From Bacteroidota bacterium (GTDB lineage: Bacteria > Bacteroidota > Bacteroidia > Bacteroidales > Prolixibacteraceae), in NCBI GenBank assembly GCA_023488865.1, contig JAMDDG010000154.1, positions 9,020-16,332 of the forward strand: a stretch of 7,313 bases of DNA, read 5' to 3'. This document shows positions 1 through 7,227 of this stretch, piece after piece; position 1 is the stretch's first letter; each line of letters starts with the position of its first letter. The position numbers were made by a program, and so were the translations under genes. Under the pieces are notes generated by a model. That model searched no databases and had not been told where the DNA came from. It saw nothing but the letters and a program-made list of their open reading frames with translations.

Positions 1-1
1 A

Positions 2-1333
2 GAGATGGTAAAAGAACTGCTGGGCGACAATTTACAAGGGATTTTCTCAAGGATCGGACCCTCTACCGGGTTATCAACCAGTGACCAATCTATCTTTGAG
101 GGAGAAAATACGGCAGAGATAAAAGTTCTCCTGAAACCGGATGTAAATATCAGCTCCTCCAAAGTAATTGCTGCAATTGCAGGTTGGTATGCAAAAAATC
201 CCGATATGGAAGTCAGTTTTTCACAGGACGAGACTGCCCTGCAAAGTATTTTGGGAAACAGTGAAGCGCCCATGGTCGTAGAGGTTAAAGGTGACGATCT
301 GGTTGTTTTGGACTCTTTGACCCATCGCACAAAAAATGCGATTCAGGACGTACCCGGATTGTACAACTTCACGACCAATATGGACCAGGGATATCCTGAA
401 TACAACGTGATGGTTGACCGTTTCCGTGCAGGTACCTTTAATTTGGCCGTAAGTGATATCGTTACCCAGGTAACGGCCAAACTGACCGGTCAACTGGTGG
501 GGCAATTTGACAAGAACGGTGAGTTAAGGGATATTACCATCCATTTACCCAAATTGGGGATGTCCGAATTGGGGGATGTGACCATCCGAAGCGGGACCAC
601 GGTTGTAAGGCTGGGAGAAGTTGCCACGTTAAAAGAAGCAATGGCCCCCAAAGAGATCTATCACAGCAACCAGATACGGGTGGGAAAAGTGATGGCCGAC
701 TTGAAAAAAGGGGCCTCACTGGATAAAATCTCCAACGAGATTCAAACTAAAATTTCAGCTATTGACCTTCCGGCAGACTATCGTTTTAAAATTGCCGGGG
801 AGGAACAAAAACGGCAGGAATCCTGGACCAATTTAAGATTTGCCTTACTTTTATCCATTGTATTGGTTTACATGGTTTTGGCAGCAAAATTTGAATCTTT
901 GGTACATCCTTTTGTCATCTTACTTTCCATTCCTTTTGCTATCGTCGGAACGGTCATTCTCTTTTATATTGTCGGTCAGTCATTTAATATGATGGCCCTG
1001 ATCGGGATTATCATGTTAGGTGGAATTGCCGTAAACGACTCCATCATCTTTGTTGACAGGATCAACCAGCTGCGCGAGCTGGGGATGGAGAAAAGGGCAG
1101 CCATTGCCCAGGCAGGACAACAAAGGTTAAGGCCTATCCTGATGACCAGTATCATAACCATCGTAGCGCTCGTTCCACTTACTTTGGGTTTTGGGGGCAG
1201 TGTTTCACTTAGGGCGCCTATGGCGCTTGCGGTAATTGGAGGTATGGTAACCAGCACACTGCTGACATTATTGGTGATTCCATGTGTTTATGATCTTTTG
1301 ACAAGTAACAAACCCATCGGACAAGACAATTAA
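2..1333 (+). CDS. RND efflux permease, C-terminal part (5' end outside window)
   Basis: Inner-membrane subunit of a tripartite RND (HAE-1/AcrB-like) exporter, which moves substrates from the periplasm or membrane towards an outer-membrane channel using proton-motive force. The frame is already open at base 2. The Met codon at 5 lies inside the second periplasmic porter loop, so it is not the true start; roughly the first 600 residues of a normal ~1030-residue protein are missing. The visible part holds porter and docking subdomains (to about base 830), then five membrane helices (TM8-TM12, about 836-1300) and a short cytoplasmic tail. TM10 has the segment GIAVNDSIIFVD, with Asn (1034-1036) where AcrB has Lys940. 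TM11 has the conserved RLRPILMTS motif (from 1124), which includes the equivalents of AcrB Arg971 and Thr978. It ends 18 bases before the next RND gene, so the two are very likely co-transcribed and may assemble together, as MdtB and MdtC do. Substrate unknown. Family assignment is secure. Confidence 0.95.
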   Translation, partial: EMVKELLGDNLQGIFSRIGPSTGLSTSDQSIFEGENTAEIKVLLKPDVNISSSKVIAAIAGWYAKNPDMEVSFSQDETALQSILGNSEAPMVVEVKGDDLVVLDSLTHRTKNAIQDVPGLYNFTTNMDQGYPEYNVMVDRFRAGTFNLAVSDIVTQVTAKLTGQLVGQFDKNGELRDITIHLPKLGMSELGDVTIRSGTTVVRLGEVATLKEAMAPKEIYHSNQIRVGKVMADLKKGASLDKISNEIQTKISAIDLPADYRFKIAGEEQKRQESWTNLRFALLLSIVLVYMVLAAKFESLVHPFVILLSIPFAIVGTVILFYIVGQSFNMMALIGIIMLGGIAVNDSIIFVDRINQLRELGMEKRAAIAQAGQQRLRPILMTSIITIVALVPLTLGFGGSVSLRAPMALAVIGGMVTSTLLTLLVIPCVYDLLTSNKPIGQDN

Positions 1334-1351
1334 ACCAACAATTTTGAACGG

Positions 1352-4300
1352 ATGGACTTCATTATAAAAAGAAAAGTACTGATCAGCATGCTCTTCCTCG
1401 GGCTAAGCATGTTGGGATATGTTTCATGGAGAAACCTTTCCATGGAGCTATTCCCTAATGCCGAATTACCCGTGCTTTATGTGCAGGTAACGAGCCAGCA
1501 GGAAGTTGACCCGAAATTCATGGAAAGTCAGGCCATCATCCCTATCGAAGGGGCTATCGGTACGCTGCAGGGAATCGAAGAGATGGAATCTTCCTGTCAG
1601 TCGAGGAGGGGAACGATCATGGTCCAATTTAACAAGAAGGTCAATTTCAAATATACCTACCTCAAACTGCAGGAGAAGATTAGTGAGATCAAGGGCTCCA
1701 TTCCGGCACAATTTACCGTAAAAGTGGTCAAAGTTGACCTGAATCAGGTAAACAGGCAATTCATGCAGTTGCAGGTCCGGGGGAGCGGTGGAATTGACCA
1801 GGTCAGGAACGTGACCGACTTGAAGATTAAACCCGATCTTCAAAACATCGATGGTATAGCCGGCATAAATATCTTTGGGGGCCACGAGAAAACCATTGAA
1901 ATACAATTGGATGACGATGTATGCAATGCCTATAAAATTACTGCCAACACCATCAGGAACAAGATCTCACAAAACTACCGGTCACGGGCTTACGCAGGTG
2001 ATATCTATGGCTCAAACCTGAAATATACGGTACAGATAACTTCCGAATACGATGACCTCTCCCAATTAGAAAACCTGGTGATAGCCGATGGCCCCATTTT
2101 GCTCAAAGATGTTGCCAAAGTTTATTATGGAACGAAAGAAGTCACTTCCTATTCGCGGGTCAACGGGAAAGATGCCGTATCGATCACGTTAATCAATGAT
2201 GCCCAGTCCAATCTGATTGAACTTTCCAAGAAAACGTTGGAAGTCATTGACAAATTGAACAAGGAACTTGCATCAAAAGACATTGAGATTACTGTTCAAA
2301 ACAATGCGGCCGATACGATGTCGAAGAACCTGAACCAGATTGGCGAGCTGGCGTTGGTAGGCGCCTTGCTGGCAATCTTCGTTCTTTGGATCTTCCTGAA
2401 AAATATACAACTCGTTTCGATTATAGCATTGGCTATTCCTATCTCTGTGCTTACCGCTTTCAACTTCTTCTATTATTCGGATATTACGATCAACAGCCTA
2501 ACATTGGTGGGAATGGCTTTGGCGGTGGGAATATTGCTCGACAACAGTGTGGTCGTGCTCGAAAATATCTACCGGTTAAGGGCATCGGGTAAATCTCCGC
2601 GGGATGCAGTTATACAGGGAACCTCAGAAGTGTGGCGGTCGGTGCTCGCGGCTACAATGACTACTACGACCATTTTTCTTCCTTTTCTCTTTTCGGATAA
2701 TTTTCTGATAAAGTTGCTTGGAAAGAATGTTGGGGTCTCCATCATCTCAACGCTTTTGGTGTCACTGGCAGTAGCCATGCTCCTTGTCCCTATGCTGGCC
2801 TACGCTTTCCTGAAGAAAAAAGCGGGCGGGAACATGGAATTTACCCAGGTCTCAACCCGCAACAAACCGGTTCAGGCTTATGTCATGCTCTTAAAATATT
2901 CGTTGCGAAAACCGGCCCAAACCATCGTAGGTGCGCTTGTAGTCTTCTTTGTGACGATTTTTATCTGTCTGGCAACAAGTATAAATACCCAGAAGGAGGT
3001 AACTACCAATGCTTTTCGTATCAATGTAACTTTGCCTTCCGGGTCTACCATCGAATCAAGCGACAAAGTCATCAGTGAGATTGAAAACAGGATCAAAGGT
3101 ATTGAGGAGATCAAAGACGTTACCAGCAACATTCAGGTGGAGAGCGGCAGCGTTATGGTTGTGCTGAAAGAGGATTTCCAGAAAATCAAAAAACGTTCAA
3201 TTGCGCAGATTCGCGATGAAGTAACGAATAAGACGAATGATGTCCCGGGCGGCACCATTGAAATCACGGACGCCTCTTCAACTATCGGGAGTACCGGCAG
3301 CATGGGCATAGGAAATACAGGCTCAGGCAATTTCATGGCGATGATGGGTGTCGGGTCAAACCAGGAACGTATCCTGATCAAAGGGCAGGACTTCGAAGTA
3401 ATGAAGAATGTTGCATCAGATTTGCAATACTATTTGGAAAGCATGGAATCCATGAGAAATGTCCGGGTCAGTTTTTCCAACAACCGGCCCGAAGTGCACC
3501 TGGCATTTCATCCGCTTTTAATGAATGCCTATGATGTTTCACTGTCCAGTGTTTCCAACGAGTTAAACTCTTTCAGCAAGGAGATTTCCACCAATGTTCC
3601 GTTCAAACAGGGCAACGATCAGTACGATATCACCATCAAAGAGATGCCGAAAAAAGGGGAGACTGTTGAAGAAGCCAAAAGAAACAAATCGGCATTCGAA
3701 CTAAGGACATTGCCTGTAGCCGACTCAAAAGGGGCATTTCATGAACTTCAAAACATCAGTGATGTGGTACTTTCATCCGGCTATGCCAATATCACCCGGG
3801 TGAACCAGGAAAAACAAATAGAGGTCCGCTACCAATTTGTAGCTGCAGCACAGGATTCAAAAGATCTTTTGGAATCCTACCGCGCAGAAGTGGACAAGAT
3901 CGTTGAGAATTATAATTTGCCTTCAGGCATTGCCATCGAGGTGATTCACGAAGAAGATACCCTTAAGGATTTTTACTTCCTGATTTTTGCCGCTTTCTTC
4001 TTAATATTCATGATCCTGGCCTCTGTTTTTGAATCGGTTTCCACTCCGTTTGTGTTGATGTTCTCCATCCCGCTTGCAGCGATCGGCTCATTCCTTGGGT
4101 TAATTTTTACCCATAACTCACTGTTTAATGCCAATACCCTGATCGGATTTTTGATCTTGATAGGGGTGGTCGTAAACAATGGTATCATTCTGATTGATTA
4201 TACCCAAATTCTCCGCAAACGCGGATACCGTAAAAACCGTGCATTGGTGATGGCCGGTATGTCGAGGCTTCGTCCAATACTCATTACTGCCATTGCAACC

Positions 4301-6082
4301 ATCGCCGCCATGCTTCCACTCGCCATGGGCGATAACGAATATGTGGGCGCAATCGGGGCACCATTTGCCATCACGGTCATTGGCGGATTGAGCGTGAGTA
4401 CTCTGCTCACCTTAGTTTTCATCCCGACTTTCTACTCCGGTCTCGAAACATCGCTGAACTGGATGAGAGGGCTGAACTGGAAATTGAAAGTAACACAAGG
4501 CATCCTTTTCGTGGGGGGTATTCTGCTTGTTTACAATAAGGTAGATGATTTTATGTGGAAGATGCTGGATATGATAGCGCTCGTCATCGTCGTACCCGGC
4601 GGTACCTGGTTTATCATGAACAGTTTGCGCAAAGCAAGAGAGACAGTAATTGACCCGGCCCAACAAATAACCATCAAAATCGCGAACTTGGTTAAGATTT
4701 ACGACTGGGGAAGCAGGTTTGCCAGAGAATGGAAAGGAAACAGAAACATCCGTGAACGGGCAGGCCAACTTAAATATTTCCGCAAAATAAATGATTTCGA
4801 TCTCTTTATCTGGCAGATTCCTGTGCTCGGCTTCCTGTTCTATTTTACCTTCTTCTACCTGCAGAACGGCATGTACACCCTTCTCTTCGCCGTTCTGATT
4901 TACCTGATGATGATGGGCATGTGGGGTCCGGTTTCTGAATACCTTATTTACAGGGCCGAAAAGGAAGGGAAGAAGTGGATGGACAAACTCGCAAAATTTG
5001 GCTATCAACTGATTTACTGGGGCTATCCGGTTCCCATTCTGATATTCTTTTATTTTCAATGGGAAAAGGTGGTAACTGTTGCCATACTTGGCGTAATCTG
5101 GTACTTTATCCTCTCCGTGGATACTACCGCGAAAAGGCTCTACCGCGATAACGTCAACATCGAACGATTGAAAGGCAGGTTTGCAGGTATCCGCAGGACA
5201 TTCTACAAATTAGTCGAGCAGATGCCTTTGATTGGTCGTAAAAAAGATCCGTTCAAAGCGCTCAGGGGCGTTTCCCTGGAAATCAATACCGGTATGATTG
5301 GCTTACTCGGACCCAACGGGGCCGGAAAATCAACCATGATGCGGGTGATCTGCGGCATTTACGAACAAAGTTATGGCAAGGTCTGGATCAATGGCATCGA
5401 TACCCAGGAAAAACGGGAGGAATTGCAAGGTTTGATTGGCTACTTGCCTCAGGAGTTCGGAACGTACGAAAATATGTCTGCCTACGAGTTTCTCGATTAC
5501 CAAGCTATCCTCAAGGGACTTACCGATGGCGGATTAAGACATAAACGCATCGAATATGTATTAAGCTCCGTCCACCTTTGGGACCGCAAAGACGAAAAAA
5601 TCGGAGGTTTCTCCGGAGGGATGAAACAGCGGATGGGCATCGCCCAGATATTGCTCCATCTCCCCCGGATACTGGTAGTAGATGAACCTACTGCCGGTTT
5701 GGATCCCCGCGAAAGGATCCGTTTCAGGAACCTGCTGGTCGAGTTAAGCCGCGAGCGTATCGTAATCTTCTCTACCCACATTATCGAGGATATTTCGAGC
5801 TCCTGTAACCAGGTAGCGGTAGTCAACCGGGGCGAACTGTGCTATGCCGGCCATCCGAACGACATGGTGAAGCTGGCTGAAGGATTCGTATGGCAGTTTA
5901 CCATTCCCGCCAAAGAATTTGATGCCTTCCCGATGAAGGAACGGGTCATTCACCACATGCGTGAAGGCGACATGATCAAAATCCGCTTCCTTTCTGTCGA
6001 AAAACCAGCAGCAGACGCGATTGTCGTCAAGCCGGTGCTGGAAGAGGCATATTTGTGCATATTGAAAGGAATTACGAAGTAA
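1352..6082 (+). CDS. RND efflux permease fused to an ABC ATPase (1576 aa)
   Basis: A single uninterrupted frame joins two transporter types. Residues 1-1030 form a full RND permease: TM1 (about 8-28), periplasmic loop (30-330), TM2-TM6 (333-487), TM7 (524-542), second periplasmic loop (543-870), TM8-TM12 (874-1027). The start at 1352 fits, because the cytoplasmic stub MDFIIKRK precedes TM1 as in AcrB; no Shine-Dalgarno is visible. In the proton relay Asp397 is kept, but its partner is Asn398 and the Lys940 equivalent is Asn942; Arg972 and Thr979 are kept. Residues 1050-1090 add two helices, and 1150-1256 four more. The ATPase shows Walker A GPNGAGKST (1320-1328), Q1367, signature FSGGM (1420-1424), Walker B ILVVD (1440-1444), catalytic E1445, D-loop AGLD (1448-1451) and H1476, so it should hydrolyse ATP. 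Its tail (PVLEEAYL, 1561-1568) is typical of ATPases serving ABC-2 permeases. An RND gene lies upstream and an ABC-2-like gene downstream. No stop or frame change marks the fusion joints. Substrate unknown. Confidence 0.93.
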   Translation: MDFIIKRKVLISMLFLGLSMLGYVSWRNLSMELFPNAELPVLYVQVTSQQEVDPKFMESQAIIPIEGAIGTLQGIEEMESSCQSRRGTIMVQFNKKVNFKYTYLKLQEKISEIKGSIPAQFTVKVVKVDLNQVNRQFMQLQVRGSGGIDQVRNVTDLKIKPDLQNIDGIAGINIFGGHEKTIEIQLDDDVCNAYKITANTIRNKISQNYRSRAYAGDIYGSNLKYTVQITSEYDDLSQLENLVIADGPILLKDVAKVYYGTKEVTSYSRVNGKDAVSITLINDAQSNLIELSKKTLEVIDKLNKELASKDIEITVQNNAADTMSKNLNQIGELALVGALLAIFVLWIFLKNIQLVSIIALAIPISVLTAFNFFYYSDITINSLTLVGMALAVGILLDNSVVVLENIYRLRASGKSPRDAVIQGTSEVWRSVLAATMTTTTIFLPFLFSDNFLIKLLGKNVGVSIISTLLVSLAVAMLLVPMLAYAFLKKKAGGNMEFTQVSTRNKPVQAYVMLLKYSLRKPAQTIVGALVVFFVTIFICLATSINTQKEVTTNAFRINVTLPSGSTIESSDKVISEIENRIKGIEEIKDVTSNIQVESGSVMVVLKEDFQKIKKRSIAQIRDEVTNKTNDVPGGTIEITDASSTIGSTGSMGIGNTGSGNFMAMMGVGSNQERILIKGQDFEVMKNVASDLQYYLESMESMRNVRVSFSNNRPEVHLAFHPLLMNAYDVSLSSVSNELNSFSKEISTNVPFKQGNDQYDITIKEMPKKGETVEEAKRNKSAFELRTLPVADSKGAFHELQNISDVVLSSGYANITRVNQEKQIEVRYQFVAAAQDSKDLLESYRAEVDKIVENYNLPSGIAIEVIHEEDTLKDFYFLIFAAFFLIFMILASVFESVSTPFVLMFSIPLAAIGSFLGLIFTHNSLFNANTLIGFLILIGVVVNNGIILIDYTQILRKRGYRKNRALVMAGMSRLRPILITAIATIAAMLPLAMGDNEYVGAIGAPFAITVIGGLSVSTLLTLVFIPTFYSGLETSLNWMRGLNWKLKVTQGILFVGGILLVYNKVDDFMWKMLDMIALVIVVPGGTWFIMNSLRKARETVIDPAQQITIKIANLVKIYDWGSRFAREWKGNRNIRERAGQLKYFRKINDFDLFIWQIPVLGFLFYFTFFYLQNGMYTLLFAVLIYLMMMGMWGPVSEYLIYRAEKEGKKWMDKLAKFGYQLIYWGYPVPILIFFYFQWEKVVTVAILGVIWYFILSVDTTAKRLYRDNVNIERLKGRFAGIRRTFYKLVEQMPLIGRKKDPFKALRGVSLEINTGMIGLLGPNGAGKSTMMRVICGIYEQSYGKVWINGIDTQEKREELQGLIGYLPQEFGTYENMSAYEFLDYQAILKGLTDGGLRHKRIEYVLSSVHLWDRKDEKIGGFSGGMKQRMGIAQILLHLPRILVVDEPTAGLDPRERIRFRNLLVELSRERIVIFSTHIIEDISSSCNQVAVVNRGELCYAGHPNDMVKLAEGFVWQFTIPAKEFDAFPMKERVIHHMREGDMIKIRFLSVEKPAADAIVVKPVLEEAYLCILKGITK
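4667..6079 (+). other. ABC ATPase domain, apparently split by a membrane insertion
   Basis: Residues 1106-1117 (ITIKIANLVKIY) match the usual opening of an ABC ATPase: a beta strand, then N-L-x-K-x-Y, whose Tyr1117 would be the A-loop residue stacking on adenine. In ordinary members this is followed within about ten residues by a segment like ALRGVSLEI and then Walker A. Here that continuation (DPFKALRGVSLEI, from residue 1299) comes some 180 residues later. The remainder, to residue 1576, is a normal full-length ABC-2-type ATPase with all catalytic motifs intact, including a tract ERIRFRNLL that I recognise from a Bacteroidetes/Firmicutes ABC-2 ATPase family. The split is inferred from motif order. 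A weaker alternative opening strand exists at 1268-1277 (VNIERLKGRF), which would make the domain contiguous. Confidence 0.7.
4706..5245 (+). other. Four-helix membrane block between the A-loop-like motif and Walker A
   Basis: Residues 1119-1298 of the fusion protein. A basic stretch (1119-1149, many Arg and Lys) leads to hydrophobic segments at about 1151-1170, 1174-1190, 1218-1236 and 1240-1256. A second basic stretch (1261-1298) then returns to the ATPase. Four helices place both flanks on the same side, and the positive flanks agree with the cytoplasm. The second and third helices are joined by a charged loop (1196-1216, including RAEKEGKKW) that would also be cytoplasmic. I do not recognise this block as a known domain; it is aromatic-rich and lacks the coupling-helix motif seen in the separate permease gene downstream. 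Confidence 0.65.
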
Positions 6083-6122
6083 AAATAGAAATAAGGGAAT
6101 AAAATAGAAATAAATAGAAATT
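6082..6122 (+). repeat. Short direct repeats AAAATAGAAATAA
   Basis: AAAATAGAAATAA occurs at 6082-6094 and again at 6101-6113, a 19-base period. A shortened copy AAATAGAAAT follows at 6112-6121, overlapping the left arm of the inverted repeat. The first copy begins on the last base of the fusion gene's stop codon. On the right side the word CCTGTTTC is likewise repeated (6186-6193 and 6216-6223, 30-base period). Confidence 0.7.
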
Positions 6123-6258
6123 GGACATGCGTGATCAAATAAGAGAGAGCGCCTGTAAATAAAGGCCACAAATTCAAACCATCTTCCTGTTTCAACTTAT
6201 TTCTATTTATTTCAACCTGTTTCTTTATTTCATTAACAATTTAGACATTAGAACCCCC
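6083..6258 (+). other. AT-rich repeat-bearing spacer before the ABC-2-like gene
   Basis: This 176-base gap is built largely from short A/T words with repeat structure on both sides of a less biased core (about 6122-6190). I found no convincing coding frame, no strong terminator and no match to the Bacteroides-type TAnnTTTG promoter box. It is therefore open whether the downstream gene is read from the same transcript or has its own promoter. The only small hairpin in the core, GCCT/AGGC near 6152-6167, is too short to call. Confidence 0.6.
6107..6213. repeat. Perfect 15-bp inverted repeat with a 77-base core
   Basis: GAAATAAATAGAAAT at 6107-6121 recurs exactly as its reverse complement at 6199-6213. 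The arms are low in complexity but identical over all 15 positions. Pairing in RNA would give a long A-U stem over a 77-base loop, which is not a classic terminator shape. The arrangement (matching ends around a unique core, between two genes) would also suit a small non-coding mobile or dispersed element; one copy in a short window cannot settle that. Confidence 0.75.
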
Positions 6259-6990
6259 ATGGATAACGCAATTTGGAAAAGTAAACTGAAAAATAGGACC
6301 GATTTAATGCTGAAAATGGCCCGGTACAACCTGAAGATCATTTTTGCCGGTCGTTTTTTCTGGTTTGTACTTGCTTCATTGGTGTTTTATATTTTACTCT
6401 CCGTCAATCTGGTATTAAAAAATCCGGTCCTCAACTCCTCTGATGTCTATAGGATACTCTTCTTTCCCGGGATTTTACTAGTCTTCTACCCTACCGTATT
6501 TGGGATCCAGAACGATGCAGATTCCAGGATACTTGAGATCCTTTTCGGTATCCCGGATTATCGTTACAAAGTTTGGCTGATACGACTGCTTATGATCTTC
6601 CTGCTTACCTGGGCGATCCTGTATTTCTTTTGCTGGATTGGCTATTTTGGCCTGACCCCATTTTCTGTATTTAAAATGTCGTTCCAATTGATGTTCCCGG
6701 TATTCTTCTTAGGGTGTTTGGCATTTCTGATTTCCACCGTTGTGAAAAACGGGAATGGAACTGCCGTTGTGATGATCCTTATCGGCGTTTTTCTGCTGTT
6801 TATGAGCAATACATTCGCTAATACCCAATGGAATGTCTTTCACAATCCCTACAGCATTCCCCAGCGGATGAACGAAATGGTATGGGCACAGATCTCACAA
6901 AAAAACCGCATCTTCCTGGGTATCGGCAGTCTGATCTTTTTACTTGGCGGACTGACCAACCTCCAGCGGAGGGAAAAATTCCTCAAATAA
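6259..6990 (+). CDS. ABC-2-like transporter permease, six membrane helices (243 aa)
   Basis: Likely the membrane channel half of an ABC-2 exporter. Hydrophobic segments lie at about residues 33-52, 66-83, 105-132, 140-162, 167-187 and 218-236, the six-helix layout usual for the family, with a cytoplasmic start. Between TM2 and TM3, residues 85-104 (N-D-A-D-S-R-I-L-E-I-L, then G-I-P-D-Y-R) resemble the coupling-helix region of ABC-2 permeases, where a charged E/S-x-x-L-E-x-L stretch and a P-x-x-R turn contact the ATPase. No ATPase motifs are present in it, and the only ATPase in the window is the one fused to the RND pump upstream, whose C-terminal tail is of the ABC-2 type; I infer that they are partners. 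The start at 6259 gives the longest product. Met17 (6307) is a plausible alternative, since family members often begin shortly before a basic N-R/K-x-x-I segment. No Shine-Dalgarno is visible at either. The family call rests on topology and one motif. Confidence 0.8.
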   Translation: MDNAIWKSKLKNRTDLMLKMARYNLKIIFAGRFFWFVLASLVFYILLSVNLVLKNPVLNSSDVYRILFFPGILLVFYPTVFGIQNDADSRILEILFGIPDYRYKVWLIRLLMIFLLTWAILYFFCWIGYFGLTPFSVFKMSFQLMFPVFFLGCLAFLISTVVKNGNGTAVVMILIGVFLLFMSNTFANTQWNVFHNPYSIPQRMNEMVWAQISQKNRIFLGIGSLIFLLGGLTNLQRREKFLK

Positions 6991-7059
6991 GGGGGATTTT
7001 TATGAAAATAAACTAGAGCCCCGAAATAAATTCACACTTAGTTTTCGTGCTTTTAGTCT

Positions 7060-7100
7060 GAGTGGGTGTTTCAATTCCTGAAACACCTACTCTCTTTGTT
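7060..7100 (+). terminator. Rho-independent terminator after the ABC-2-like gene
   Basis: A 14-bp stem (7060-7073 with 7079-7092) with a single G-T wobble pair closes a five-base loop (ATTCC). The T-rich run TCTTTGTT follows directly at 7093-7100. It lies 69 bases after the stop codon at 6990 and should end the efflux transcript. The other strand lacks a T-run after the stem, so it is probably one-directional. Confidence 0.88.
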
Positions 7101-7196
7101 ATTACGCGCTGCCCCTTTAAACCGTAATATCAAGTTAATTTCTGACAGTTCTTGTCGAAAATTCAATTAGTAAATCAATGTTGTTTAGCCTTCGTA

Positions 7197-7227
7197 TTCG
7201 GGCATAAAATATTATACTATAACTTTG
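7197..7227 (+). promoter_or_regulatory. Probable Bacteroides-type promoter for a gene to the right
   Basis: The -7 box TAACTTTG (7220-7227) matches the Bacteroidetes consensus TAnnTTTG at every defined base. It is preceded at exactly 19 bases by TTCG (7197-7200), three of four matches to the -33 box TTTG. The surroundings are AT-rich (ATAAAATATTATACTATA). Transcription would start around 7234. Its position after a terminator supports a new transcription unit reading rightward. Confidence 0.6.

Noticed and set aside
5..7. ATG at base 5 as the true start of the first gene
   Set aside because: The frame is open to the window edge and the encoded protein begins in mid-porter domain, so the gene is simply cut by the boundary.
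4412..5059. Long open frame (215 codons) on the minus strand
   Set aside because: It lies wholly inside the fusion gene, whose frame encodes a coherent membrane segment there. The antisense product shows no recognisable domain or motif.
6152..6167. Small hairpin GCCT/AGGC in the spacer as a terminator for the fusion gene
   Set aside because: Only four pairs, an eight-base loop and no T-run after it.
5744..6195. Minus-strand frames covering the end of the fusion gene and the spacer
   Set aside because: They overlap the conserved C-terminal part of the ATPase, and the spacer part is low-complexity repeat. Their products have no recognisable motif.
6107..6213. CRISPR-like or insertion-sequence interpretation of the repeats
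   Set aside because: There are too few copies, no regular unique spacers and no transposase gene; at most this is a small non-coding element.
6828..7016. 62-codon frame overlapping the end of the ABC-2-like gene
   Set aside because: It is a shadow of the last helix of the permease in another frame, with no membrane segment or domain of its own.
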